A stretch of DNA of 64,000 nucleotides from CAUZFZ01 sp963579025 (GTDB lineage Bacteria > Planctomycetota > Planctomycetia > Planctomycetales > Planctomycetaceae), in contig CAUZFZ010000034.1 in the NCBI GenBank assembly GCA_963579025.1, positions 1 through 64,000 on the forward strand. Reading direction: 5' to 3'. The position numbers and the translations under genes are program-made. Under the pieces are notes generated by a model, which did no database searches, was not told the origin of the DNA, and saw nothing but the letters and a program-made list of their open reading frames with translations. Numbering within the stretch: the first letter of the stretch is position 1; each line of letters begins with the position of its first letter. Positions 48,657-57,200 of the stretch are shown in pieces.

Positions 48657-50894
48657 ATGACAGAAGTGAGAACATCCTCGGATCAGCGTGCGGACACTGT
48701 GCGCTCGGAGACCGGTTATTCAATGACCGGGTCTGCGGGCGTTGGCGCGACCCGAGATGCGAACACGGGGCCCGAACACGAGATGGCTCGCGAAACGAAT
48801 CTGGGATCAAGAACTGGTGCCGTGCAGAGTTGGCTCGCATCCATTTTTGAGAGTTATGCCGAAGTGCTGTTCCTTAACGGAACGGTGCCGGGCGTCATAT
48901 TTGCCGCAGCGACTTTCCTGCGGCCGAATGTGGGGCTGTGTGGACTACTGGCTATTGTTGCTGCCTACGTCTTTGCCCGGCTGATTGGCATGGACCGCTC
49001 TTTCCTGCAGACCGGATTCTGTACATACAATCCGCTTCTGGTTGGACTGGGGCTTGGCTCGTTCCTCTCGATCACGCCGACAACTGTGTTCTTCGTTGCA
49101 GCGATGGGCATCTTCACCCTGATCGTCACAGTGGCGACGGCGCACGTGTTTCGGACATTCCTGCGACTCCCGGCACTCAGTCTGCCATTCGTGGGGTGCA
49201 TGGTGGTCGCCTATCTGGCGACGCTTCGATATCCGAACCTGGTGCTGTCCACCGGCAGTCCGGGCCTGTGGCTCGAATCGTTCCCCCAACTTCCCGTCGT
49301 GGTCGACAGTTTTTTGCGTTCACTGGGAGCAATCCTGTTCGTCCCACACCCGCTGGCTGGTGCAGGGATTGCGGCGATGCTGCTGTTCCGGTCGAGGATT
49401 CTGTTTGGCCTGGCCGTGTCGGGTTTTGCGTCCGGCGTCTGGCTGCGATCTCTTCTGCTCGGCTCATCACAACAGGCCCTGGCCGACCTGAGCAGTTTCA
49501 ATTTCATGCTGATTGCGATTGCGGTCGGTGGCGTGTTCCTGGTGCCTTCGATCACAAGTTATGTGGTGGCCTTTGTGGCGATTGCCGTCGCCACAGTGAT
49601 ACTCGATGCCACAACCGTGTTCTGGTCGTGGTTCGGAATTCCGGCCTACACACTGCCATTCAATGTTGTCGCGATGGGATTCATTTACACGCTGGGACTG
49701 GTCGAATTCCGAGGCGTTCCCGCAGTGCTGGGACGGACTCCGGAAGAAACGCTGGACCTGAGCCTCTCGACCCGCTGGCGCTTTCCAGGCAACTATCGCA
49801 CGCTGCGACTGCCGTTCTTTGGAACATGGACGGTGTGGCAAGGCTTCGACGGGCCGTGGACGCACACGGGCCCCGGACGCTACGCGTACGATTTTGTCAT
49901 CAAAGATTCTGACGGCTCAACGTACTCAGGCACCGGAGCCCGGCCGTCGGACTACTACTGCTTTCAGAAGCCGGTCAGTTCGCCGGTTCGCGGTCGTGTG
50001 GTCAAAGTCGTCACGGACCTTGCGGATAACCAGCCCGGAGAAGTGGATTCGGTCAACAACTGGGGCAACCTTGTTCTGATCCACGACGAACGCGGCTTCT
50101 ACGTCGAGCTGTCTCACTTCTCGCGTGACAGCATCAAAGTGCACGAGGGCGAGTGGGTTGAACCGGGGACCGTCGTTGGACTGTGTGGCAACTCGGGATA
50201 CTCGCCGCAGCCGCACGTGCATGTGCAGGTTCAGATAACGCAGCAGACCGGAGCAGTCACGCTACCGTTCTGCTTCACGTCGTACATTTCCGAAGGGACC
50301 TTCGAGTCCGATGGCACTCCCGCGGTTGACTCGCTGGTCACTGCAGCTGCGGCAGACAGTCCATTCGATGCACTCACCGAGTTCCTTCTTGATGACGTAC
50401 TGGTCTACGAAGTCCATCACAATGACCGCCTTGTTGACGAGTTGCGTCTGTCGGTGCATATCGCTGTCGACGGAACGCTGTACTTCGAATCCGAGCGGGG
50501 CGGCCGACTGTATTTCGGCAAGTCAAACGGCACATTTTATTTCTACCGGACAGAAGGTGCTGATCCCTGGCTGCCATTGTTTCAGCAGGCGTTACCGCGG
50601 TTACCACTGACCTGGCAGCCGAGGCTCGAATGGACCGACAGCCTGGCCGCCGGCCTGGTCACGCGCGGACTGCCGCGGGCAGTCGTGCAGTCTGTCAGCA
50701 TGTTCGTGCCAGAAATCGCCCGCTTGAGATGCAAACTGCAGTTTGAGGATCACCACACAGTCAACTGCCGCATCGAAGCGTCCCGTTTCAGTGGACCGAT
50801 CGAATCACACACAACGTTCGACGAGCACAAGGGTTTCGCCCGAATCGAAGTCGGACCATATCAGTTGCGGAGGAAGTCCTATGTTCATGGATGA
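48657..50894 (+). CDS. urea-transporter-like / M23 peptidase fusion
   Basis: The 745-residue product has about ten membrane helices (about 60-360) with urea-transporter features: TGFCTYNPLLVGLGLGSF, NFMLIAIAVGGVFLVPS and YTLPFNVVAMGF. A periplasmic M23 metallopeptidase follows (about 390-545) with its zinc site intact: WTHTGPGRYAYDF near residue 404, and PHVHVQV near residue 519. SHFSRDSIKVHEGEWVEPG forms the intervening strands. A 200-residue C-terminal part (FESERGGRLYFG and similar) is unknown to me. The operon has no urease. M23 domains usually cut peptidoglycan cross-bridges or short peptides. The fusion could move a small product and process it on the far side of the membrane. No clear ribosome site stands before the ATG at 48657, so a later start is possible. 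Confidence 0.85.
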   Translation: MTEVRTSSDQRADTVRSETGYSMTGSAGVGATRDANTGPEHEMARETNLGSRTGAVQSWLASIFESYAEVLFLNGTVPGVIFAAATFLRPNVGLCGLLAIVAAYVFARLIGMDRSFLQTGFCTYNPLLVGLGLGSFLSITPTTVFFVAAMGIFTLIVTVATAHVFRTFLRLPALSLPFVGCMVVAYLATLRYPNLVLSTGSPGLWLESFPQLPVVVDSFLRSLGAILFVPHPLAGAGIAAMLLFRSRILFGLAVSGFASGVWLRSLLLGSSQQALADLSSFNFMLIAIAVGGVFLVPSITSYVVAFVAIAVATVILDATTVFWSWFGIPAYTLPFNVVAMGFIYTLGLVEFRGVPAVLGRTPEETLDLSLSTRWRFPGNYRTLRLPFFGTWTVWQGFDGPWTHTGPGRYAYDFVIKDSDGSTYSGTGARPSDYYCFQKPVSSPVRGRVVKVVTDLADNQPGEVDSVNNWGNLVLIHDERGFYVELSHFSRDSIKVHEGEWVEPGTVVGLCGNSGYSPQPHVHVQVQITQQTGAVTLPFCFTSYISEGTFESDGTPAVDSLVTAAAADSPFDALTEFLLDDVLVYEVHHNDRLVDELRLSVHIAVDGTLYFESERGGRLYFGKSNGTFYFYRTEGADPWLPLFQQALPRLPLTWQPRLEWTDSLAAGLVTRGLPRAVVQSVSMFVPEIARLRCKLQFEDHHTVNCRIEASRFSGPIESHTTFDEHKGFARIEVGPYQLRRKSYVHG

Positions 50895-51996
50895 ACTCAA
50901 CCGGATTCGATCGTTTCGCGTGCGCGAGGTGTGTGCGCCACTGGTCGTCTTCTCCGTTTTCGTGCTCCTGTCTTTACCCGCTCTGGCGGTGCTTCCGCCC
51001 GGTGTCCAGGAGATACCACAAACTGCCTCGATGGGCAGTGAGCCATCGGGGCTTCCATTGATGCAATATGGACAGGCACCCGGTTACGCACACACGTCGT
51101 TTCCAACGCGCACGATCGATGCCTGGTCCACGCCGCCGGCATCATGGGCATCCGACACTACGTTCAATTCGCCAATGCCAGCCGTTGGCACGGAGAACTT
51201 CTACGTAGGAAACGAGCCGCCGATTACATTCCTGCCTTCCTATAGCCGCATTTCGTACGGCGACGGTTCGATTAAGGAACGTGGTGAGGCGAAGGGGATA
51301 TACGGCTCACTGAGTTACGGTGTACGGCTGCTGGAAGGTTCATTCGACGACACCGACATTCGCTTCAGAAGCGGTTTCGATCTGCACCAGCGCGACTACA
51401 CAGTGAAGTACACAGATTTCTGGACCGAGGGTGTTGGCTATTCAATCGGTGGGCACTTCATCCAAAGCAATGACATCACGACAGATGAGGTCTCGATACT
51501 GATCACCGGCGTTCAGTGGTATGAGAAAGACCGCTGGAACGCAGACCTGGACTTCTTTGTCTCAACCTATGAAGAGTTCCGCCCGGACGTCACCGTGCTG
51601 CAGCTCTCCGGGAGATACGGGAGCTACCGAACGAAGAGCGATGACTACACGGTGCGCAGAGAGGTGGCAGTCCATTACATCCACACGTCCGAGGATATCA
51701 TCGGACAGCGCGACCTTTTTTCCGGTGAGTTGCGTTGGTCCGTGGAATCCGGTTCGATGGGAATATCGCTGTTCGGATGGGCTGGCCAGCAGGTCTTTCC
51801 CGTACGCAATGGCGGCTTCCTTGTGTTTAACCTGGGCGACGAACGCGTGGCCGGATACGGTGGAGAGGTGCGAGCATCGTTGACACGCAACGGAGCCCTG
51901 ATCGCTCGACTTAACAACGAACACGTGCGGGATTCCTTCAACGACGTGCTCACCCATCAGTTGGTGGCCAGTTTGCTTTATTCGTTCACATTTTGA
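50881..51996 (+). CDS. putative outer-membrane beta-barrel protein
   Basis: The ATG at 50881 lies inside the end of the UT-M23 gene (14-base overlap), behind a strong GGAGGAA site. The 371-residue product has a signal peptide (PLVVFSVFVLLSLPALA), a Pro/Ser-rich stretch, and then alternating strands (YGSLSYGVRLLEGSFDD, FRSGFDLHQRDYTVKY and others) to a terminal Phe (LLYSFTF), the usual sign of an outer-membrane barrel. No family is recognised. Tight overlap with the UT-M23 gene suggests that the two work as inner- and outer-membrane parts of one route. Confidence 0.75.
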   Translation: MFMDELNRIRSFRVREVCAPLVVFSVFVLLSLPALAVLPPGVQEIPQTASMGSEPSGLPLMQYGQAPGYAHTSFPTRTIDAWSTPPASWASDTTFNSPMPAVGTENFYVGNEPPITFLPSYSRISYGDGSIKERGEAKGIYGSLSYGVRLLEGSFDDTDIRFRSGFDLHQRDYTVKYTDFWTEGVGYSIGGHFIQSNDITTDEVSILITGVQWYEKDRWNADLDFFVSTYEEFRPDVTVLQLSGRYGSYRTKSDDYTVRREVAVHYIHTSEDIIGQRDLFSGELRWSVESGSMGISLFGWAGQQVFPVRNGGFLVFNLGDERVAGYGGEVRASLTRNGALIARLNNEHVRDSFNDVLTHQLVASLLYSFTF

Positions 51997-52040
51997 GGTT
52001 CTGTGTAGCTTCCGTGGCTGCTGGGATTTGGAGAATTGAA

Positions 52041-52787
52041 ATGACTGCCAAGAGACTGCTGCAATCCAGCCTGATTCCTGTACTCCTGTTTGTGATGACA
52101 CATTCCGCTTCGGCTCAGGAAAGTGCCGCGGATTTATTCCGCAAGTCGTATGCATCGGAAGCAGCGCTGAAGTATCAGGAGGCGATCGATGCGATTCAGC
52201 CACTCGTCGAGAAGACGCCGGACGACTACATCGTCAACCTGAGAATGGCCTGGCTGCACTACCTCGCCGGCAAGCAACTGGAGTCGCTGAACTTTTACGT
52301 CGGAGCCATTCGCGTTTCCCCCAAGTCGGTGGAAGCACGCAATGGATACGTGCTGCCGCTACTTGCGCAGGAGCGGTACGAAGATGTGGAACAGGCCTGT
52401 CGTCAGGTGATGGTTCTTGACCCACGAAACTACTACGCCAACGTGCGTCTGGCGTTCGCACTGCGTCTGCAGGGCAAACTCGACGTAGCCGTGCCTCTGG
52501 TCCGCGGGATGCTCGAACTGTACCCGTCGGATGTCAGTTTCCTGCTTGAGCTGGCTCTTGCACTTTCAGCTCAGGAAGAAGCCGACGAAGCGAAGGCGCT
52601 GTTTGAGATGGTGCTGCTCCTCGATCCGGACAACGCCACCGCAACACAGGCACTGGCTCCGCCAGCGGCAGCATTGGAAACGCGCCCACGGAGAGTGGTC
52701 GCACTCATCGTTCCGCGGAATGAGCGGAAACTGCAACGCATCGAGGACCGCGTTGACCATTTGCTCGACACGATCTTCCGTCCATGA
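52041..52787 (+). CDS. exported TPR protein
   Basis: The ATG at 52041 follows TTGGAG, 44 bases after the barrel gene. A signal peptide (LIPVLLFVMTHSASAQ) precedes five or so TPR units (for example YQEAIDAIQPLVEKTPDD and YEDVEQACRQVMVLDPRNY), then a Pro/Arg-rich region and a C-terminal helix. The product has 248 residues. TPR arrays bind proteins, so it may hold the envelope parts of the operon together. It is the last gene of the run that starts at 45698. Confidence 0.8.
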   Translation: MTAKRLLQSSLIPVLLFVMTHSASAQESAADLFRKSYASEAALKYQEAIDAIQPLVEKTPDDYIVNLRMAWLHYLAGKQLESLNFYVGAIRVSPKSVEARNGYVLPLLAQERYEDVEQACRQVMVLDPRNYYANVRLAFALRLQGKLDVAVPLVRGMLELYPSDVSFLLELALALSAQEEADEAKALFEMVLLLDPDNATATQALAPPAAALETRPRRVVALIVPRNERKLQRIEDRVDHLLDTIFRP

Positions 52788-52864
52788 GCTTCAGGATTTC
52801 GCCCAGGCAGTTGTAAGCGACGGTTGTTGAGTCCTGCTCGATAAGCGGCGAAGCCGCAACCAAA

Positions 52865-52922
52865 GTAGGACGGGCACTCCTGCCCGTCTGTCACCGGGGA
52901 CGGGCAGGAGTGCCCGTCCTAC
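52865..52922. repeat. 24-bp perfect inverted repeat (GTAGGACGGGCACTCC type)
   Basis: Arms at 52865-52888 and 52899-52922 are exact reverse complements with a ten-base spacer, and each arm is itself partly palindromic (CGGGCACTCCTGCCCG). It lies 78 bases after the TPR gene and may end the operon, though no T-run follows. The rest of 52788-53403 contains only short palindromic scraps and no gene I can support. Confidence 0.75.
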
Positions 52923-53403
52923 CATGCGCGCGCACGGCGCGCTCGTGTATCGGAGAAAGAATCTAAGCCTCGATACCGCCGTGAATGCAGGCGGTTCGCT
53001 TCGACCTCGAAGGCGGACATGCACGTCCGAAAACACGTTGCATGTCCGCAGTGGTCAATCACCACATGTTCATGGCACGCGGACCGACACGGTGGTTGAC
53101 CTTTGGCAACATCTCGTTGCCGCGCAGCGCGCGCTGACGATATCTGCCGTGTAAGCAGGTAGTTACGTCAAATCCTCGTGCCGCATCCGGTCTGCCTTGT
53201 GGTGCTGTGGCAACATGTCCCTGCGACATGAAGTCATGTTTCAGGACCGTGTCTCCGGATCGTCCGTCGACATAACGGCTTGAATTCATGTGACTTACGC
53301 ACACGCCGCCGCCATCGACTCTCAGAGAAGTCGAATTCTGGCATTCAATCTGCTTAACGGTTCCCTGTTCCGCGTCGGGACGCGACTCAAACGGGGGAGA
53401 ACG

Positions 53404-53700
53404 ATGAGCACACTGTTGACCAGATTATGGGCAGACGAAGCAGGCTTCCTGATTTCGGGCGAGCTGGTCCTGGTGTCGACCATTCTGACTTTGGGAATGG
53501 TCGTGGGTCTGAGTGAAGTCTCGGCGGCAATCAATCAGGAACTCAGCGACGTCGCTTCTGCATTCGGCTCAGTCAATCAGAGCTACCGCTATCACGGGCT
53601 GTTCGACGACGACAAAGGCGCCTACGGCGGCAGCGGATTCCATGACCACGCTGATCAATGTGACGGCCACGGCATCTCTGTCGCTGGTTACCGCGGTTGA
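53404..53700 (+). CDS. Flp-like pilin-domain small protein
   Basis: The ATG at 53404 follows GGGGGAGA. The 98-residue product begins LLTRLWADEAGFLISGELVL, then a hydrophobic helix (VSTILTLGMVVGLSEVS) and a Ser/Asn/His-rich tail. This is the layout of Flp/Tad-type prepilins (short basic start, Gly before a Glu-containing hydrophobic helix), but the cleavage site is not typical. The tail has DDDKGAYGGSGFHDHADQC. It is followed 90 bases later by a similar gene, and no Tad assembly genes are in the window. Confidence 0.65.
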   Translation: MSTLLTRLWADEAGFLISGELVLVSTILTLGMVVGLSEVSAAINQELSDVASAFGSVNQSYRYHGLFDDDKGAYGGSGFHDHADQCDGHGISVAGYRG

Positions 53701-53790
53701 GTTTGAGCGTCAGCACGTCTCGCAGACGGACGTCGAACTCTCAGGGTCGGTCTGCATCTTCGGCGGGTGACCGTTTCTGGAGCCATATGA

Positions 53791-54081
53791 ATGGTGCGTC
53801 TCTATCACAAACTCTGGAACGACGAGGTTGGGTCGACCACTGCCGAATTCGGCCTGGTGACCGCCGTCACCGTCGCTGCACTCTTTATGGGTATTGGGGA
53901 CTTTGCCGCGAAAGTGAACCGCGACTTCGAAGTGGCGGTTCAGACTCCTGGCCTGATGTCGATCAAAGAGCAGCGGGAGGCGAAAGAAGTAAAAGAAAAA
54001 CAGGAGGAAGAACGCGAGTTGCGCGAACTCATGAGCATTCGCCAGGGGAAAGACCAGGAAGACAGCGACGCGAATCAGTAA
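53791..54081 (+). CDS. Flp-like pilin-domain small protein with charged tail
   Basis: The 96-residue product starts KLWNDEVGSTTAEFGLVTA and continues with a hydrophobic helix (VTVAALFMGIGDFAAKV), closely matching Flp-type pilins (Gly, then Glu five residues on). The tail is a highly charged helix (KEQREAKEVKEKQEEEREL), unusual for a pilin. GGAG precedes the ATG. Paired with the gene at 53404, it may form a minor-pilin pair or a membrane-anchored coiled coil. Confidence 0.68.
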   Translation: MVRLYHKLWNDEVGSTTAEFGLVTAVTVAALFMGIGDFAAKVNRDFEVAVQTPGLMSIKEQREAKEVKEKQEEERELRELMSIRQGKDQEDSDANQ

Positions 54082-54127
54082 GCAATGTTCTTCTCTCCCC
54101 GGAAGATTCAGTAGTTCCAGTATTGAG

Positions 54128-54193
54128 GTAGCTGGATTCGCAAGAATTCAGCTTTACCACAGAAATCGGCTGAATTCTTGCGAATCCAGCTAC
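54128..54193. repeat. 25-bp perfect inverted repeat (GTAGCTGGATTCGC type)
   Basis: Arms at 54128-54152 and 54169-54193 are exact reverse complements around a 16-base spacer. It lies between the convergent pilin-like and kinase genes, where a two-way transcription stop is expected. It has the look of a dispersed palindromic element. Confidence 0.78.
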
Positions 54194-54238
54194 GATCAAC
54201 TCGGCCCTGAGACTCAATCCTGAAACTACCGGGATCGA

Positions 54239-57200
54239 TCAGTTGTTGTTCGGCGGTGGTTTCGGTGCGAACGCCTGTCGAAACTCCGGTCGGTTGCGAA
54301 TGGGATTGATCGCCGTGTCGGTCTGCAGAGTTTGAATCACTGCAGCCTGTTGGCCTGGACCGGCCGCCTTGAGCGTCTGTCCGATGATCTGAATCGCTTT
54401 GATCGTCAGTTGACTGGCCCGTTTCTCGCGATCCTCGGACGTGCGACGACCGTCCTGCAACACCTTTCCGACAGCCTGTGCATAAATCGTCGCTGCATTG
54501 TAAACGTGCGGCCATGCACTGGGGCCTTCGGCTTCGATCTGCTTCGCCGCTCGCGTCAGGGCTTCGTCCGCGTCTGCAATCGCACGCGGATAGTCGCCCA
54601 TCATCACTCGGGCATAGCCGCGGCCATTCCAAGCATCGGCGTTGTCGGGGTTCTCAGACACTGCGGCGTCGAAATCGGCCAGTGCCAGCTTGTTGGCTTC
54701 CATCAGATAGGCCCAACCGCGCCGCACCAGCATGTTGGCCGACGGCTCCAGCTCCAGAGCTCGCGTGTAGTCGTTCATGGCTTCGCGGAACAGGCCCAGT
54801 TTTGAATACGCCAGTGATCTGGCTCGGTATACGTCACCAACGGGTTTGCCAAATTCGAGGAACTTTGTGAATGCGTCGACCGCGTCCTGGTCTCGATTCA
54901 GGCTCAACAGGACTTCAGCTTTCAGGCGGTATGTGTCCGAGTTTTTCGGATTGGCTGCGATGGACTGGTCATAGGCCTCAAGTGCCATGTCCGGTTCTCC
55001 GCCACGGTGCCACGTCTTGCCGATCTGCTGCCACGCGTCCGCCTGCGAAAGCGGATCCTTGTCGAGCGCAATAACCTGTTCGAAATCTGCGCGGGCTTCG
55101 TCCACCTTCATCAGTTGCAGTCGAGTCAGCGCGCGGATGCGATGAGCTTTCGAGTTATTGGCGTCGAGTTCGAGTGCCTTCGTCAGAGCGGCTTCGGACT
55201 CGTCGTAGTTCTCCTGAATTCGATAGGTCTCACCAAGATTGACGAACGGACCGGCATGCCCCGGACGCAACTCGGCAGCGTGCTTGAAGTCCGCTATGGC
55301 GGCTTCCAGATCTTTCTTGGCGACGTAGACAGCTCCGCGGTTGAGATAGACCGCATACAGATTCGGATCGAGGTCGCGAGCCTTATTCAGATCGGCCAGT
55401 GCCGGTTCGATCTGGGACAACGAGGCATACGCGATGCCCCGCGTCAGGTAACAGATTCGTTCGTCAGGCCGTCGGGCGATACACGCGGTATAGCCAGCGA
55501 CCGCCGCTTCCGCCTGACCACCCAGGAGATGCGTGAGTGCCATCTGATGTAGCGACCAGAATTGACTCGGATCAATCTGCAGGGCCTGGCGATAGGACGT
55601 CAGCGCTTTTTCCAACTGGCCAGCCCGACGCAGCTCTTCACCAATCAGAAAGAAGTCGAGAGCCGATTTCGGAGTAATGGCCTCGGCAGCAAGTAATGTC
55701 AGGTCTCTCTGGTTCACATCGCCAGCGATGTCGTAATACCGCGCCCGTCGGAGAACGAGTGCCCGTGATTCAATGCCGAGTGCCTCGGCCTGCGCCAATG
55801 CCTCAAGCGCCCTGGCTGCCGCCGCCTGACGAGCCGACTCGTCGGCGTTCTGGACCAGCGTCAATTCCGACTCTGCCTTGATCAACAGAAGTTCGTATGA
55901 GCCGCTGCGGACATCTTCTGCCTGTGCTTCAGACAGTAATGGCGGGGCGGACGACAGGTAATTCTTTGTCATTCCGCCGTAAAGTTCGAATGCCGAATCG
56001 GCAGCGTCGCGTGCCGTGTTGGTGTTTAAAACCAAGTCATCGCCGGTTGACACCGTGGCATAGAATCGCGCCTGATCAACCAGATCGAGGAACTGCGAGA
56101 ACTCCTGCTGCGCGAGAGCCCGTCGCTCCTGGTTTTCAATCTGATCCGTGACTGTGTTGAGTTCCGCATTTGCCCTGCCGTGCAAATCGGACAACCCCGG
56201 TTCGTCGGCCAGACGGGTGACGATTTCTGTCAGCGCGGTGCGCGCGCCATTAAGATCGCTCCCGGATGCAGCAAGCTCTTTCGCCTGGGTCAGCGCCTGT
56301 TCAACCTCAAGGGTCAACGCGTTGATACGATCGCGCTCGGCTGATTCCACCAGACGATCGATCGCAGACAACTGTCCGGAGATTCCCGTTCGCAGTGCAT
56401 GCAGAGACTCTTCGTTTCCGAGCAGGCCCATGGCTTCGTTGAGCACCAGCTTCGCGTCTTCAAACTTACTTTCGCCCGACAGACCACTGGCCTCTGTCAT
56501 TTTGGCCTCGGCGGTCGACTGCAATCGGCCAATCCTGGCCGATTCGAGACTGCTCCACGCGATGGAACCAATCGCAACCGCAACAACAACCGCAACAGCC
56601 GCCGTCACGGCTGTGCGATGACGTCTGGCCCATCTGAGCGCCTTGTCAAGGAAGGGCTCGGGATACGCGGAGACTGGTTCATCCGCGAGGTAGTCCTCAA
56701 CATCTCGTGCCATGTCGAGTGCCGTCGCGTACCGATCCTCACGCCGTTTGGAAAGCGCCTTCATGGCGATGGCACTGAGAGCAGGAGGCGTCGATGGGAC
56801 GATTTCGATAGGTGGCTTGATTGGCTTATTGATCACATGATCGAGCATCTGGTCCATCTTGGTGCGTGGGATGGGCGCGTCGTTTACCAGGATTTCGTAC
56901 AGAATCGCCCCTATAGAATAGATGTCCGTGCGCCCGTCCATGAGGTCGAGTTTGCCTTCGGCCTGTTCGGGTGGCATGTAAGCAGGCGTCCCCATCACGG
57001 AGCCGTACTTCGTCTCCGTGCCTGCGCTCCGCGAATCGGTCTGCACCGCCGTGCCTGTCATCTGAGTTGCCGCGAGCGCGGGACTTGAAGACTCGTCCAG
57101 GATTTTCGTCGCATCAGTTGCCTGCGAAAGATCACCCAGTGACTCGCCCGGTGATTCTTCGTCGGCATCAAACTTTTCGTCGTAATCGCCGCTGACGATC

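Noticed and set aside
48657..50894. A urea-utilisation locus
   Set aside because: No urease structural or accessory genes are in the window, and the transporter part is fused to an M23 peptidase.
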